Origin: Streptomyces actinomycinicus
GTDB taxonomy: Bacteria > Actinomycetota > Actinomycetes > Streptomycetales > Streptomycetaceae
Length of the DNA: 64,000 bases
Direction of reading: 5' to 3'
Assembly (NCBI RefSeq): GCF_016741775.1
Contig: NZ_JAERRK010000002.1
Location: 558,001 to 622,000 of the forward strand
The notes beneath the pieces are model-generated. The model saw only the letters and a program-made list of their open reading frames with translations, did not search any database and was not told the DNA's origin. This document shows positions 17,468 through 25,649 of the stretch, in pieces. The translations under genes were made by a program, and so were the position numbers. Numbering within the stretch: position 1 is the stretch's first letter; every line of letters starts with the position of its first letter.

Positions 17468-18376
17468 GTGACCGTCGCCGCCCCTGCCGCGCTCGCACCG
17501 GCCGCGCCCGGCGCCCGGGTCCGCGGCCTGACCGCCGTACACCACCTGGCCCGCGGTGCCCTGCTCAGCCTGGCCGCGCTGCTGCTCGGCTGCACCGTCC
17601 AGCTGCTGCTGCTCAGCGGCATCCAGCAACACAGCGCCCAGCACGCCGCCTTCGACGAGCTGCGCAGACAACTCGCCCTCGGCACCGCGCCGGTGGCCCA
17701 GACCGACCAGCAGGGCGCGCTGCTGGGCCCCGGCACCCCGGTCGCGCTCATCGACGTACCGGAGCTGGGCCTGTCGCAGGTCGTCCTGGAGGGCACCGAC
17801 TCCACCGTCCTGACCGGCGGTCCCGGGCACCGCCGGGACACCCCGATGCCCGGGCAGTCCGGCACCAGCGTGCTGATGGGCCGCGCCGCCGCGTACGGCG
17901 GGCCGTTCGGGCACCTGGCCGATCTGGCCGAGGGCGACACGTTCACCGTGACGACCGGCCAGGGCAAGGCCCGCTACCAGGTCATCGGCGTCCGCCGGGC
18001 CGGCGACCCGGCGCCCGCACCGCCGGCCACCGGCAAGGGCCGTCTGGTGCTGGTGACGGCCACCGGGACGCGATTCATGCCGGACGGTGTGCTCCGCGTC
18101 GACGCCGACCTGGTGTCGGCGCCCTTCCAGACCCCGGCCGCGGTCATCCGGGCCGGCACCCTGCCGGACTCCGAGGAGCCGCTGGCCCGCCCCTCCGAAG
18201 TGCCGTGGCCGCTGGTGATGTGGCTCCAGGCGCTGCTGCTCGCGTCCGTCGCCGCGGTGTGGACCTGGCACCGCTGGGGCCGCCACCAGACGTGGCTGGT
18301 CCTCGCCCCGGTCATCGCCGTGCTCGGCCTCCGGGTCGCCACGCACGCGACCGAACTCCTCCCGAACCTGCTGTAG
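17468..18376 (+). CDS. Membrane sortase-like protein lacking catalytic His and Cys (pseudo-sortase)
   Basis: The 302-residue protein has a membrane helix at about 31-51, an extracellular sortase-like domain at about 85-215, and two C-terminal helices near 228-245 and 257-275. Family landmarks are present: [58 protein letters not shown] and the C-terminal LRVDADL. Where sortases have the catalytic His (AGHRxTYGxPF) this protein has Arg139 ([11 protein letters not shown]). Where they have TC it has Ala198 (LVTATG). The Arg corresponding to the third catalytic residue appears kept as Arg210. It should not catalyse transpeptidation and may act as a binding or assembly factor for the neighbouring surface proteins. 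GTG start after AGGAGG. Confidence 0.82.
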   Translation: MTVAAPAALAPAAPGARVRGLTAVHHLARGALLSLAALLLGCTVQLLLLSGIQQHSAQHAAFDELRRQLALGTAPVAQTDQQGALLGPGTPVALIDVPELGLSQVVLEGTDSTVLTGGPGHRRDTPMPGQSGTSVLMGRAAAYGGPFGHLADLAEGDTFTVTTGQGKARYQVIGVRRAGDPAPAPPATGKGRLVLVTATGTRFMPDGVLRVDADLVSAPFQTPAAVIRAGTLPDSEEPLARPSEVPWPLVMWLQALLLASVAAVWTWHRWGRHQTWLVLAPVIAVLGLRVATHATELLPNLL

Positions 18377-18399
18377 CCCTTTGTGATCGAGGTGGCCCC

Positions 18400-19221
18400 A
18401 TGACCGACACCGCCGTACTTCCCGTGACCGACGCACCGGCCACCGTGCCCGCCGCCCTGGAGGCCCGCGCGGTCTCGGCCTGGTTCGGCGGGCACCAGGT
18501 GCTCAGCCGGGTCTCGCTGACCATGCCGGCGGGCCGGGTGACCGCCCTGATCGGCCCTTCCGGCTGCGGCAAGTCCACGTTCCTGCGCACCCTGAACCGC
18601 ATGCACGAGCTGATCCCGGGGGCCGCCTTCGGCGGTGAGGTGCTCTTCGAGGGCGAGGACGTCTACGCACCCGAACGCCGTCTCACCGACGCCCGGCGCC
18701 GCATCGGCATGGTCTTCCAGAAGCCGAACCCGTTCCCGGCGATGTCGATCTACGACAACGTGGTGGCCGGCCTGAAGCTGACCGGTGTCCGCGCGAGCCG
18801 CCGCGAGAAGGACGAACTGGTCGAGGAGTCGCTGACCCGGGCCGGGCTGTGGAAGGAGGTCCGCGACCGGCTCCGCAGACCCGGCGGGGCGCTCTCCGGC
18901 GGCCAGCAGCAGCGCCTGTGCATCGCCCGCGCCCTCGCCGTCCGCCCCCGGGTGCTGCTCATGGACGAGCCGTGCTCGGCGCTCGACCCGACATCCACCC
19001 GCCGCGTCGAGGAGACGATCCAGGACCTGCGCGACCAGATCACGATCGTCATCGTCACGCACAACATGCAGCAGGCGGCCCGCGTCTCCGACCAGTGCGC
19101 GTTCTTCCTCGCCGAGCAGGGCACGCCCGGCGGGATCGTCGAGCACGGCCCCACGGAACAGATGTTCAACTCACCGGCGGACGAGCGCACGGCGGACTAC
19201 GTGGCGGGCCGCTTCGGCTGA
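18400..19221 (+). CDS. pstB: Phosphate-type ABC transporter ATP-binding protein PstB
   Basis: PstB powers the importer. All motifs of an ABC ATPase are present: Walker [10 protein letters not shown] at 52-60, Q-loop VFQKPNPFP with Gln107, signature LSGGQQQR at 165-172, Walker [14 protein letters not shown] with Glu190, and the switch His221 in VTHNMQQA. The QKPNPFPMSIYDNV block and the CSALDPxST string are specific for the PstB subfamily. It has 273 residues, of which about 20 are an Ala/Pro-rich N-terminal extension. It follows the pseudo-sortase by 23 bases and closes the locus. No phoU accompanies it. The last 37 bases of the gene and six bases beyond the stop are duplicated immediately downstream. 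Confidence 0.93.
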   Translation: MTDTAVLPVTDAPATVPAALEARAVSAWFGGHQVLSRVSLTMPAGRVTALIGPSGCGKSTFLRTLNRMHELIPGAAFGGEVLFEGEDVYAPERRLTDARRRIGMVFQKPNPFPAMSIYDNVVAGLKLTGVRASRREKDELVEESLTRAGLWKEVRDRLRRPGGALSGGQQQRLCIARALAVRPRVLLMDEPCSALDPTSTRRVEETIQDLRDQITIVIVTHNMQQAARVSDQCAFFLAEQGTPGGIVEHGPTEQMFNSPADERTADYVAGRFG

Positions 19222-19279
19222 GCCGCAGCGCACGGCGGACTACGTGGCGGGCCGCTTCGGATGAGCCGCAGCGCACGGC
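19185..19279 (+). repeat. 43-bp tandem duplication of the pstB 3' end
   Basis: The 43 bases from 19185 to 19227, covering the last codons and the stop of pstB, are repeated at 19228-19270 with one substitution (GGCTGA to GGATGA). A nine-base start of a third copy follows. The second copy lies wholly after the stop and is not translated in the pstB frame. Confidence 0.92.
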
Positions 19280-19403
19280 TCACCGGCACAGCTCCATGGC
19301 CCAGTCCTCCAAGCCCCCCGGCCACCGGCGGTGGGCGCATCCCGCGGGACGGAAGTTGCGCAACGGTTAGTGGCGCATCCGCACGGCATCGGCCCCAACC
19401 GAC

Positions 19404-19418
19404 CCTACGTATTGTAGG
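19404..19418. promoter_or_regulatory. Inverted repeat upstream of the small membrane protein gene
   Basis: CCTAC and GTAGG flank GTATT, in an otherwise GC-rich spacer 52 bases before the next start codon. The position and symmetry suggest an operator or promoter element. The cognate protein is unknown. Confidence 0.4.
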
Positions 19419-19470
19419 TTCCCAACCGGCGGCGGCCGCCGGGCTGTTCACACTGCTCAACGGGGGACCC

Positions 19471-19743
19471 ATGCAGGACACCACGGAAACGGAGCCCGGC
19501 ACGGAGGTCTGTGCGGGCAGTCTCGCGCCGACCCTGACGCTGCTGGTCGTCAGCCTGGTCGTCGCCGCCGTCGGCGTGTACGAGCTGTGCGGTTTCGGCC
19601 TGCACAGCCTCGCCCGGCGCCCCCACCTGTTCAGCGACGGACTGGCGACCGGCGGGGTGATCGTGGCCACCGTGGCCGCCGGCGCCGCCGTGGGCAACCT
19701 GGCCTGGACGCTGACGGCGGCCCGGCGCGGCAGCGGCGGCTGA
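19471..19743 (+). CDS. Small two-helix membrane protein of unknown function
   Basis: The 90-residue product starts at ATG after GGGGGA. A short acidic N-terminus (MQDTTETEPGTEVC) precedes one hydrophobic helix (LAPTLTLLVVSLVVAAVGVYEL) and a second one (GLATGGVIVATVAAGAAVGNLAWTLTA), ending in a basic tail. No family is recognised. It stands alone between the Pst-like locus and the lysyltransferase gene, all on the same strand. Confidence 0.6.
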   Translation: MQDTTETEPGTEVCAGSLAPTLTLLVVSLVVAAVGVYELCGFGLHSLARRPHLFSDGLATGGVIVATVAAGAAVGNLAWTLTAARRGSGG

Positions 19744-19846
19744 CGCGTCGGGGACTGCCGCCCGTACGGAAGCCCGCCGTCCCGTCATCCGGGGGCTGTA
19801 GGGTCTGCGCTGCCCCGTCCCCGTCCCCAAGGGGTGATCCGTCACC

Positions 19847-21634
19847 ATGCCCGCTCCCCAGACGACCCTGAGCCCGCCCCAGGCTCCCGCCGCAGAAAAC
19901 GCCCGCCGCGTCACCCGCCTCCTCCCGCCGTCCTTCCGTGCCTTCTCCGGTGACGACCGGCTGCGCAGCCGCGCCGCCACGGCCACCGTCTGGTACCTGC
20001 GGCTGCTGGTCGTGCTGAACATCGCCGCGGTCGTGTCGCTGCCGTTCCGCGAGGAGGTGCACGAGCACAACGCGGGCGAGTACTTCACCCCGTACCTGGC
20101 AACCGCCGGCCTGGTCTCGGCGGTCCTCGCCCTCTTCCTCGCGGTGGTGATGCGCCGCCGCAAGCGAGCCGCCTGGCTCTTCAACCTCCTCCTGGCCGGC
20201 CCGCTCTTCGGCCTGTACGTCGTCGCCCTCACCCGCGCCCCGTACCGCGAGCACGCCTTCAACTGGGTGTCCACCGCCCTCACCGGCCTGTTCGTCGCCG
20301 CCCTGCTGCTCGGCCGGCGCGAGTTCGACGCCATCGGCGACCGCTCCAACCCGCGCCTCGCCCTCGCCGTCGGCGTGGGCGGCACCCTGGTCGGCGGCGG
20401 CCTGGGCACCCTCCTGGTGCACGCGACGAACAAGGTGGCCGGCGCCTCCCTGAGGGAGGAGATCTCCTACACCCTGCTGCGCGGCATCAGCGTCGGCCCG
20501 CTCGCCGACAGGATCGCCGCCGTACAGGCCCCCCGCTGGGCGGACATGGTCGTCAACACCCTGATGGCCGTCACGTCCCTGCTGGTCCTCTACGCCTGCT
20601 TCCGCGCCCCGCGCGGCGCCTGCCTGCTGGCACCGCAGGACGAGGCCCGGCTGCGCACCCTCCTGGACCGGCACGGCGACCGTGACTCCCTCGGCTACTT
20701 CGCCCTCCGCCGCGACAAGTCCGTCATCTTCTCCCCCAGCGGCAAGGCCGCCATCGCCTACCGTGTGATCGGCGGGGTCAGCCTCGCCTCCGGCGACCCG
20801 ATCGGCGACCCCGAGGCCTGGCCCGGCGCCATCGACGCCTGGCTCGCCGAAGCCCGCCGGCACGCCTGGACGCCGGCGGTGATGGGCGCGAGCGAGGAAG
20901 CCGGCACCATCTACGCCCGGCACGGCCTGGACGCGCTCGAACTCGGCGACGAGGCGATCGTGGAACTGGCCGACTTCACCCTCGAGGGCCGTGCCATGCG
21001 CGTGGTCCGCCAGGCCCACAAACGGGTGCAGCGGGCCGGTTACACGGTCCGTATCCGCCGCCACGAGGACATTCCCGGCGAGGAGATGGCCGTCCTCGTG
21101 GACCGCGCCGACCACTGGCGCGACGGCGCCACCGAACGCGGCTTCTCCATGGCCCTCGGCCGCCTCGGCGACCCCTCCGACGGCCGCTGCGTGATGCTGG
21201 AGTGCCGGGACGCTGACGGCGAACCGCGCGCCCTGCTCAGCTTCGTGCCCTGGGGGGAACGCGGCCTGTCCCTGGACCTGATGCGCCGCGACCGGGGCTG
21301 CGAGAACGGCCTGATGGAGTACATGGTGGTGGAACTTCTCCTGCGGGCGCAGGAGCTGGGGACCGACCGGGTCTCGCTCAACTTCGCGATGTTCCGTTCG
21401 GTCTTCGAGCGCGGCGCCCGCCTCGGCGCGGGCCCCGTCCTGCGCCTGTGGCGCTCGACCCTCACCTTCTTCTCCCGCTGGTGGCAGATCGAGTCCCTCT
21501 ACCGTGCCAACGCCAAGTACCGCCCCGTGTGGGAGCCCCGCTTCCTGCTCTTCGCCAAGAGCAGCGACATCCCGAGGATCGGCCTGGCGAGCGCCCGCGC
21601 GGAGGGCTTCCTCACGCTGCCGGGCCGCTCATAG
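19847..21634 (+). CDS. Phosphatidylglycerol lysyltransferase-domain membrane protein (MprF/LysX-type, DUF2156)
   Basis: The 595-residue protein has an N-terminal region of about six membrane helices (residues near 45-265) and a cytoplasmic C-terminal GNAT-like aminoacyl transfer domain. Domain markers include SLGYFALRRDKSVIFSPSGKA, GDPIGDPEAWPGAIDAWL, GDEAIVELADFTLEGRAMR, MRRDRGCENGLMEYMVVELL and LNFAMFRSVFERG. Such proteins transfer amino acids from aminoacyl-tRNA to membrane phosphatidylglycerol, lowering negative surface charge and sensitivity to cationic peptides. No linked tRNA-synthetase domain is present. Whether the product is lysyl-, alanyl- or ornithyl-PG is not deducible. Its stop overlaps by six bases the stop of the convergent gene. 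Confidence 0.88.
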   Translation: MPAPQTTLSPPQAPAAENARRVTRLLPPSFRAFSGDDRLRSRAATATVWYLRLLVVLNIAAVVSLPFREEVHEHNAGEYFTPYLATAGLVSAVLALFLAVVMRRRKRAAWLFNLLLAGPLFGLYVVALTRAPYREHAFNWVSTALTGLFVAALLLGRREFDAIGDRSNPRLALAVGVGGTLVGGGLGTLLVHATNKVAGASLREEISYTLLRGISVGPLADRIAAVQAPRWADMVVNTLMAVTSLLVLYACFRAPRGACLLAPQDEARLRTLLDRHGDRDSLGYFALRRDKSVIFSPSGKAAIAYRVIGGVSLASGDPIGDPEAWPGAIDAWLAEARRHAWTPAVMGASEEAGTIYARHGLDALELGDEAIVELADFTLEGRAMRVVRQAHKRVQRAGYTVRIRRHEDIPGEEMAVLVDRADHWRDGATERGFSMALGRLGDPSDGRCVMLECRDADGEPRALLSFVPWGERGLSLDLMRRDRGCENGLMEYMVVELLLRAQELGTDRVSLNFAMFRSVFERGARLGAGPVLRLWRSTLTFFSRWWQIESLYRANAKYRPVWEPRFLLFAKSSDIPRIGLASARAEGFLTLPGRS

Positions 21635-22459
21635 GCGCCCGGGTCCCAGAGCGGGCACGTCGACGGCGTCGGCGGCGGAATCGGGCTCGTAGGCCTCGGT
21701 CCCGCCGCCCTTCCACCCGGGGTCGTAGGCGCAGCGGGTGGCGGAGCCGCCCGTGAAGTACTGCCGCTCCGGGTCCCAGATGAAGGACAGCCGCCCCTCG
21801 CCCTCGCGCTTGACGTACAGCATCCAGTCCTTGTGCCTGCCGCCCTCGCGGTACGAGGAGACCTCCCAGCCTTCGTCCCGCAGGTGCTGGTGCAGCCTGC
21901 GCAGGCCGGGCACGGCCCGGCTCGCGGGCACGCGGTCCAGCGCCCACTCGTGGTACAGCCGGTAGGCGCCGTCGACGGTCTTGTCCTCCAGCCCGAACGT
22001 GCCCCCGTCGTAGCAGTACTCGGCGCCCAGCGTGTTCTGCGGGCTCACGCCGGCGTCCTCGACCCCCGGCTGCACGGTGCGCGTGAACCCCATGACGTCG
22101 TACGCCTCCTGCGAGTGCCGGAAGGCACGGTCCGCCATGTCCTCGGGCGCGACCCGGGGGAGGTCGGTGCCGTCCGAGGCGTTCCACATGAGCACGAGGA
22201 CCAGGGCCAGGACGGCGGCGAGGGCGACACCGCCGCATCCGAGACAGCCGAGCCCGAACGCACGCGCCACCGACCCGGCACGCACCGCACCACCCCCCGC
22301 GCCGCCGGCGCCCTCCGCGGTCCCGGAGCGCTCCGTGGCCGCTGCGGTCTCCGGGCTCCCGGCACTCTCCGGGGTCGCGGTGACCGGCGTGCTCTCCGAG
22401 GTCTCGGTGACCGGCGTGTTCTCCGTGGTCTCGGTCGTCGGCGTGCTCTCCTCAGGCAT
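21629..22459 (-). CDS. Single-pass membrane protein of unknown function
   Basis: The 276-residue product starts with about 65 low-complexity residues rich in Thr, Glu, Ser and Pro with a seven-to-eight-residue repeat (ETTENTPVTETSESTPVTAT). It then has a Gly/Cys-containing membrane helix (GLGCLGCGGVALAAVLALVLVLM) and an extracellular domain of about 170 residues with two cysteines (YCYDGG and TRCAYDPG) and many aromatic positions. No known domain is recognised. It lies downstream of a two-component system on the same strand, with a strong palindrome just before its start, so it may respond to its own regulator. Confidence 0.7.
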   Translation of the reverse strand: MPEESTPTTETTENTPVTETSESTPVTATPESAGSPETAAATERSGTAEGAGGAGGGAVRAGSVARAFGLGCLGCGGVALAAVLALVLVLMWNASDGTDLPRVAPEDMADRAFRHSQEAYDVMGFTRTVQPGVEDAGVSPQNTLGAEYCYDGGTFGLEDKTVDGAYRLYHEWALDRVPASRAVPGLRRLHQHLRDEGWEVSSYREGGRHKDWMLYVKREGEGRLSFIWDPERQYFTGGSATRCAYDPGWKGGGTEAYEPDSAADAVDVPALGPGRL

Positions 22460-22499
22460 GCGACGACGGTACGGCGGCGCACGCTCCGGGCGGATGGGC

Positions 22500-22525
22500 G
22501 TACCTACCCGGCAGACGGTAGGTAC
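22500..22525. promoter_or_regulatory. Nine-base perfect inverted repeat (operator candidate)
   Basis: GTACCTACC and GGTAGGTAC flank an eight-base spacer, 41 bases before the ATG of the leftward membrane protein gene. The half-sites would be one helical turn plus apart, as expected for a dimeric regulator. Response regulators bind direct rather than inverted repeats more often, so the regulator may not be the adjacent two-component system. Confidence 0.6.
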
Positions 22526-22611
22526 CCGTACTCAACCGACGACGGCGGCAGGCCCCCCCCCCCCGGCACGCACATGCCCACTCGCTCGTCCGCGGCGCCG
22601 GCGGGTGTTCG

Positions 22612-24045
22612 TCAGGCGTCGTCGCCCCCACTGCCCGTGTACCCGCCCCCGACCGTGAAACCGATGACCGCGCCGCCGCCCGCCCGGCGGTAGGCGAACG
22701 GTGCTCCGCCGTGGGCCGCCGCGACCTCGCGGACGATGGACAGTCCGAGGCCCGAGCCGGGCAGCGAGCGGGCGTCGGCGGCGCGGTAGAAGCGGTCGAA
22801 GATGCGGATGAGGTCGCCCTCGGCGATTCCGGGCCCCCGGTCCCGCACCTCCACCCGTACCGTGCCCGGCCGGGCCGGCCCGGTGATGCAGACCTCGATC
22901 GGCGCCGTGCCGTCCCGGTCGAACTTGGCGGCGTTGTCCACCAGGTTGGAGATGGCCCGCTGGAGCATCCCGGGCCGTCCCTCGGTCGTCGTGTCGCCGC
23001 TCGTGCGCAGCCTGACGTCCCGGCCGGTACGGCGCCGGGCCAGGCCGGCCACGTCCTCGGCGAGGTCGGCGAGGTCCACCCGCTGGGGCGGCTCGCTGTC
23101 GGACTGCCCGGCGGCGAGGTCGACCAGCTCGTTGACGAGGTCGGTGAGTTCGCGGGCCTCCTGACCGAGGTCGGCGACGAGTTCCTCGCGGGTGGCCGGG
23201 GGAAGCTCGTCGATCCGGCGCAGCAGCGAGATGTTGGTCCGCAGGGAGGTGAGCGGTGTGCGCAGTTCGTGGCCGGCGTCCTGCACCAGCCGTCGCTGGT
23301 CCTCCTCCGACTGCGCGAGCCGGCCCAGCATCCGGTCGAAGGCCCGGCCCAGCCGGCCGACCTCGTCCAGTCCGGCCACCGGGACCTGGATGCCGAGCTG
23401 CCGGGTGCGGGCGACGTCCTCGGCGGCCGAGGTGAGCACCACCAGGCGCCGGGTGATCCGCCGGGCCAGCCACCAGCCGAACAGCCCGGCCGCCACCACG
23501 ACGGCCGACATCAGGATCAGTGTCCGCTGCTGGAGCGCCCGCAGCAGGTCCTCGGTGTCGCTGAACTCCTGAGCGACCTGGACCGCCCCGCGCCCGTCGC
23601 CGAGCGAGACGGTGGCGATGCGGAACAGGTCCTCGTCCACCCGTACGTCCTTGTGCTGGACGACCTTCCCGGCCGGGCGCGCGACCGCGACCGCCTCGTC
23701 CCGGGCGGTGACCGGCAGCACCGGGCTGCCGTGGTCCACGATCTGTCCTTGTGCGCCGAGCACCTGGACGTCCGTGCGGGCGGGACGGACCAGGTCGTGC
23801 CCGGGGCGGGAGGAGGAGAAGTCCTCGGGGCCCATCGCGTGCTGCCGCACCTCGTCCCGGACGTCCTGCACGACCTGCGTGAACACCGACTGCTGGTCGA
23901 CACGGACGAGCCGGGCGGCGGAGCCGTACGACAGGATGCCGACGAGGATGGTGACGGCCGCGGTGACGGCGGCGAAGGAGACCGCGAAGGTGGTGCGCAG
24001 GGAGACCAGCTTCGGCCGGGCCGGCAGCCGCCAGCGGCGGCCCAC
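22612..24045 (-). CDS. Sensor histidine kinase (MprB/CseC-like)
   Basis: This is the sensor of a two-component system. The 477-residue protein has membrane helices at about 18-40 and 176-193 enclosing an extracellular sensor of roughly 130 residues. A HAMP linker, a dimerisation domain with the phospho-acceptor His259 in DAGHELRTPL, and the ATPase motifs follow: N-box ISNLVDNAAKF, VRDRGPGI and GSGLGLSIV. It directly follows the response regulator gene (adjacent stop and start) and resembles the OmpR-paired kinases such as MprB. The stimulus is unknown. An uninterrupted run of twelve C residues lies just after the stop, at 22553-22564. Confidence 0.92.
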   Translation of the reverse strand: MGRRWRLPARPKLVSLRTTFAVSFAAVTAAVTILVGILSYGSAARLVRVDQQSVFTQVVQDVRDEVRQHAMGPEDFSSSRPGHDLVRPARTDVQVLGAQGQIVDHGSPVLPVTARDEAVAVARPAGKVVQHKDVRVDEDLFRIATVSLGDGRGAVQVAQEFSDTEDLLRALQQRTLILMSAVVVAAGLFGWWLARRITRRLVVLTSAAEDVARTRQLGIQVPVAGLDEVGRLGRAFDRMLGRLAQSEEDQRRLVQDAGHELRTPLTSLRTNISLLRRIDELPPATREELVADLGQEARELTDLVNELVDLAAGQSDSEPPQRVDLADLAEDVAGLARRRTGRDVRLRTSGDTTTEGRPGMLQRAISNLVDNAAKFDRDGTAPIEVCITGPARPGTVRVEVRDRGPGIAEGDLIRIFDRFYRAADARSLPGSGLGLSIVREVAAAHGGAPFAYRRAGGGAVIGFTVGGGYTGSGGDDA

Positions 24046-24771
24046 TCAGTCCTCCCGCAGCACGTAACCCACGCCCCGCACGGTGTGGATCAGCTGCGGG
24101 GCACCGGGTTCGTCGAGCTTGCGGCGCAGGTAGCCGACGTACACGGCGAGGTTCTTGGAGCCGGGGCCGAAGTCGTAGCCCCAGATGCGGTCGTAGATCG
24201 TGGAGTGGTCGAGCACGATGCCCGCGTTGCGCACGAGCAGTTCCAGCAGTTCGAACTCGGTGCGGGTCAGTTCCAGCTCGCGCGGGCCGCGCCAGGCCCG
24301 GCGGGCCTGGAGGTCCATGCGCAGGCCGGCGCCTTCCAGCTGCCGGTCGGTGAGCGGCGCTTCCCGTACGGGCTCCTCGGGGGCGGCGCCGCCGACGGGC
24401 ACCGGGCTGGTGCGGCGCAGCAGGGCGCGGAGCCGGGCGAAGACCTCCTCGACGTCGAACGGCTTGACGACGTAGTCGTCTGCGCCCGCGTCCAGGCCGG
24501 CGATCCGGTCAGCGGTCTCCACGAGGGCGGTGAGCATGAGGATGGGGGTGCTGTCGCCCTCGGCGCGCAGGACGCGGCAGACCTGGAGGCCGTCGATGCC
24601 CGGCATCATCACGTCCAGGACGAGGACGTCCGGCGGGTTCTTGTGGGCCTGGGCGAGCGCCTCGACGCCGTCGGCGACCGCCGTCACCGCGTAGCCCTCC
24701 AGCGTGAGGGCACGCTCGAGGGCATGGCGGATGGCGCGGTCGTCTTCGGCGAGCAGCACAGTCTGGGGCAC
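24046..24771 (-). CDS. OmpR/PhoB-type response regulator (MprA-like)
   Basis: The 241-residue regulator has a receiver domain with acidic residues AEDD at 8-11, the phospho-acceptor Asp53 in LVLDVMMPGIDG, Thr81 and Lys103 in YVVKPF. It ends in a winged-helix DNA-binding domain (RTEFELLELLVRNAGIVLDH, IWGYDFGPGSKNLAVYVGYLRRK, HTVRGVGYVLR). It is transcribed ahead of its cognate kinase. A Pro/Ala-containing linker of about 25 residues separates the domains. The targets are unknown; the palindrome upstream of the membrane protein gene is one place to look. Confidence 0.94.
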   Translation of the reverse strand: MPQTVLLAEDDRAIRHALERALTLEGYAVTAVADGVEALAQAHKNPPDVLVLDVMMPGIDGLQVCRVLRAEGDSTPILMLTALVETADRIAGLDAGADDYVVKPFDVEEVFARLRALLRRTSPVPVGGAAPEEPVREAPLTDRQLEGAGLRMDLQARRAWRGPRELELTRTEFELLELLVRNAGIVLDHSTIYDRIWGYDFGPGSKNLAVYVGYLRRKLDEPGAPQLIHTVRGVGYVLRED

Positions 24772-25076
24772 GTTCCCAGTCTGCCAAGGGCACCGCGGGT
24801 ACGACCGGGACCACCATCCCTACGATCACCCTTTTTACCGCCCTCTCACCCTCCAAGCCCCGGGGCGCCCCACCAAGACCCCACCCCTCCAACCCCCCGA
24901 GCCACCCCACCCCCAACGGCAACCCCCCCAGCCGACCGAGCCTCCCCACCCCGAAACCGCACCCCCCAACCGACCGAGCCACCCACCCCCAACGGCAACC
25001 CTCCAGCCCACCGAGCCGCTCCCGCCCGAGACGGCAGCCCTCCGGCCGACCGAGTCGGGTGGGTGGATGGGCGGGG
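24772..25076. repeat. Cytosine-rich spacer with degenerate ~37-bp repeats
   Basis: This 305-base spacer has no gene. After the response regulator's upstream region (to about 24840) the top strand becomes strongly C-rich. It holds four or five imperfect repeats of about 37 bases built around CCGACCGAGCC, CCCACCCCC and AACGGCAACC; CCCCCAACGGCAACCC occurs twice exactly. The right end, CCGACCGAGTCGGGTGGGTGG, adjoins the stop of the FMN reductase gene and matches elements after hemD and acuC. Confidence 0.75.
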
Positions 25077-25649
25077 TCAGCGCCGCAACGCCGCCAGCTG
25101 CTCGGCGAACGGCACGACGTCGGCCTCGTCCCTCCCCGTAGCCAGCGGCATCAACACGGCCAGCTCACCCGCCGCCCGCTCGATCCGCTCGGCCAGCCCC
25201 TCCGCACCCCAGTCCTCGGACGCGGCGTACACACCGGTCGGCACGACGACGGCCCGCAGGTACGCGAACAGCGGCCGCAGCGCATGCTCCAGCACCAGCG
25301 AGTGCCGCCCCGTACCCCCGGTCGCCGCGATCAGCACCGGCTTGCCCGCCAGCGCGTCCTTGTCGAGCACGTCGAAGAAGGACTTGAACAGCCCGCTGTA
25401 CGACGCGCTGAACACCGGCGTGACGACGATCAGCCCGTCGGCCCCCGCCACCGCGTCCTGCGCGGCGGCCAGGGCCCTCCCGGCGAACCCGTTGGTGAAG
25501 TTGTGCGCGATCTCGACGGCGAGGTCCCGCAGCTCGACCACCTGGACGTCCACCGGCGTGTGCCGGTCCACCGCGGCGGCCAGCCGGTCGGCGAGCAGCC
25601 GGGTGGAGGACGGGACGCTCAGTCCCGCCGATACGACGACGAGCTTCAT
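25077..25649 (-). CDS. NADPH-dependent FMN reductase (CE1759 family)
   Basis: The 190-residue flavodoxin-like protein begins with MKLVVVSAGLSVPSSTRLLA, the phosphate-binding loop for FMN. It continues with the VTPVFSASYSGLFKSFFDVL segment and LIAATGGTGRHSLVLEHALRPLF, typical of the CE1759-type FMN reductases. Such enzymes supply reduced FMN to a partner monooxygenase. Its ATG overlaps the stop of the luciferase-like gene by four bases, a pairing that supports a two-component flavin monooxygenase. Confidence 0.92.
   Translation of the reverse strand: MKLVVVSAGLSVPSSTRLLADRLAAAVDRHTPVDVQVVELRDLAVEIAHNFTNGFAGRALAAAQDAVAGADGLIVVTPVFSASYSGLFKSFFDVLDKDALAGKPVLIAATGGTGRHSLVLEHALRPLFAYLRAVVVPTGVYAASEDWGAEGLAERIERAAGELAVLMPLATGRDEADVVPFAEQLAALRR

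Noticed and set aside
19405..21115. Long leftward open frames opposite the lysyltransferase gene
   Set aside because: They are low-complexity Gly/Arg/Ala translations caused by GC-skewed third positions of the real gene on the other strand.
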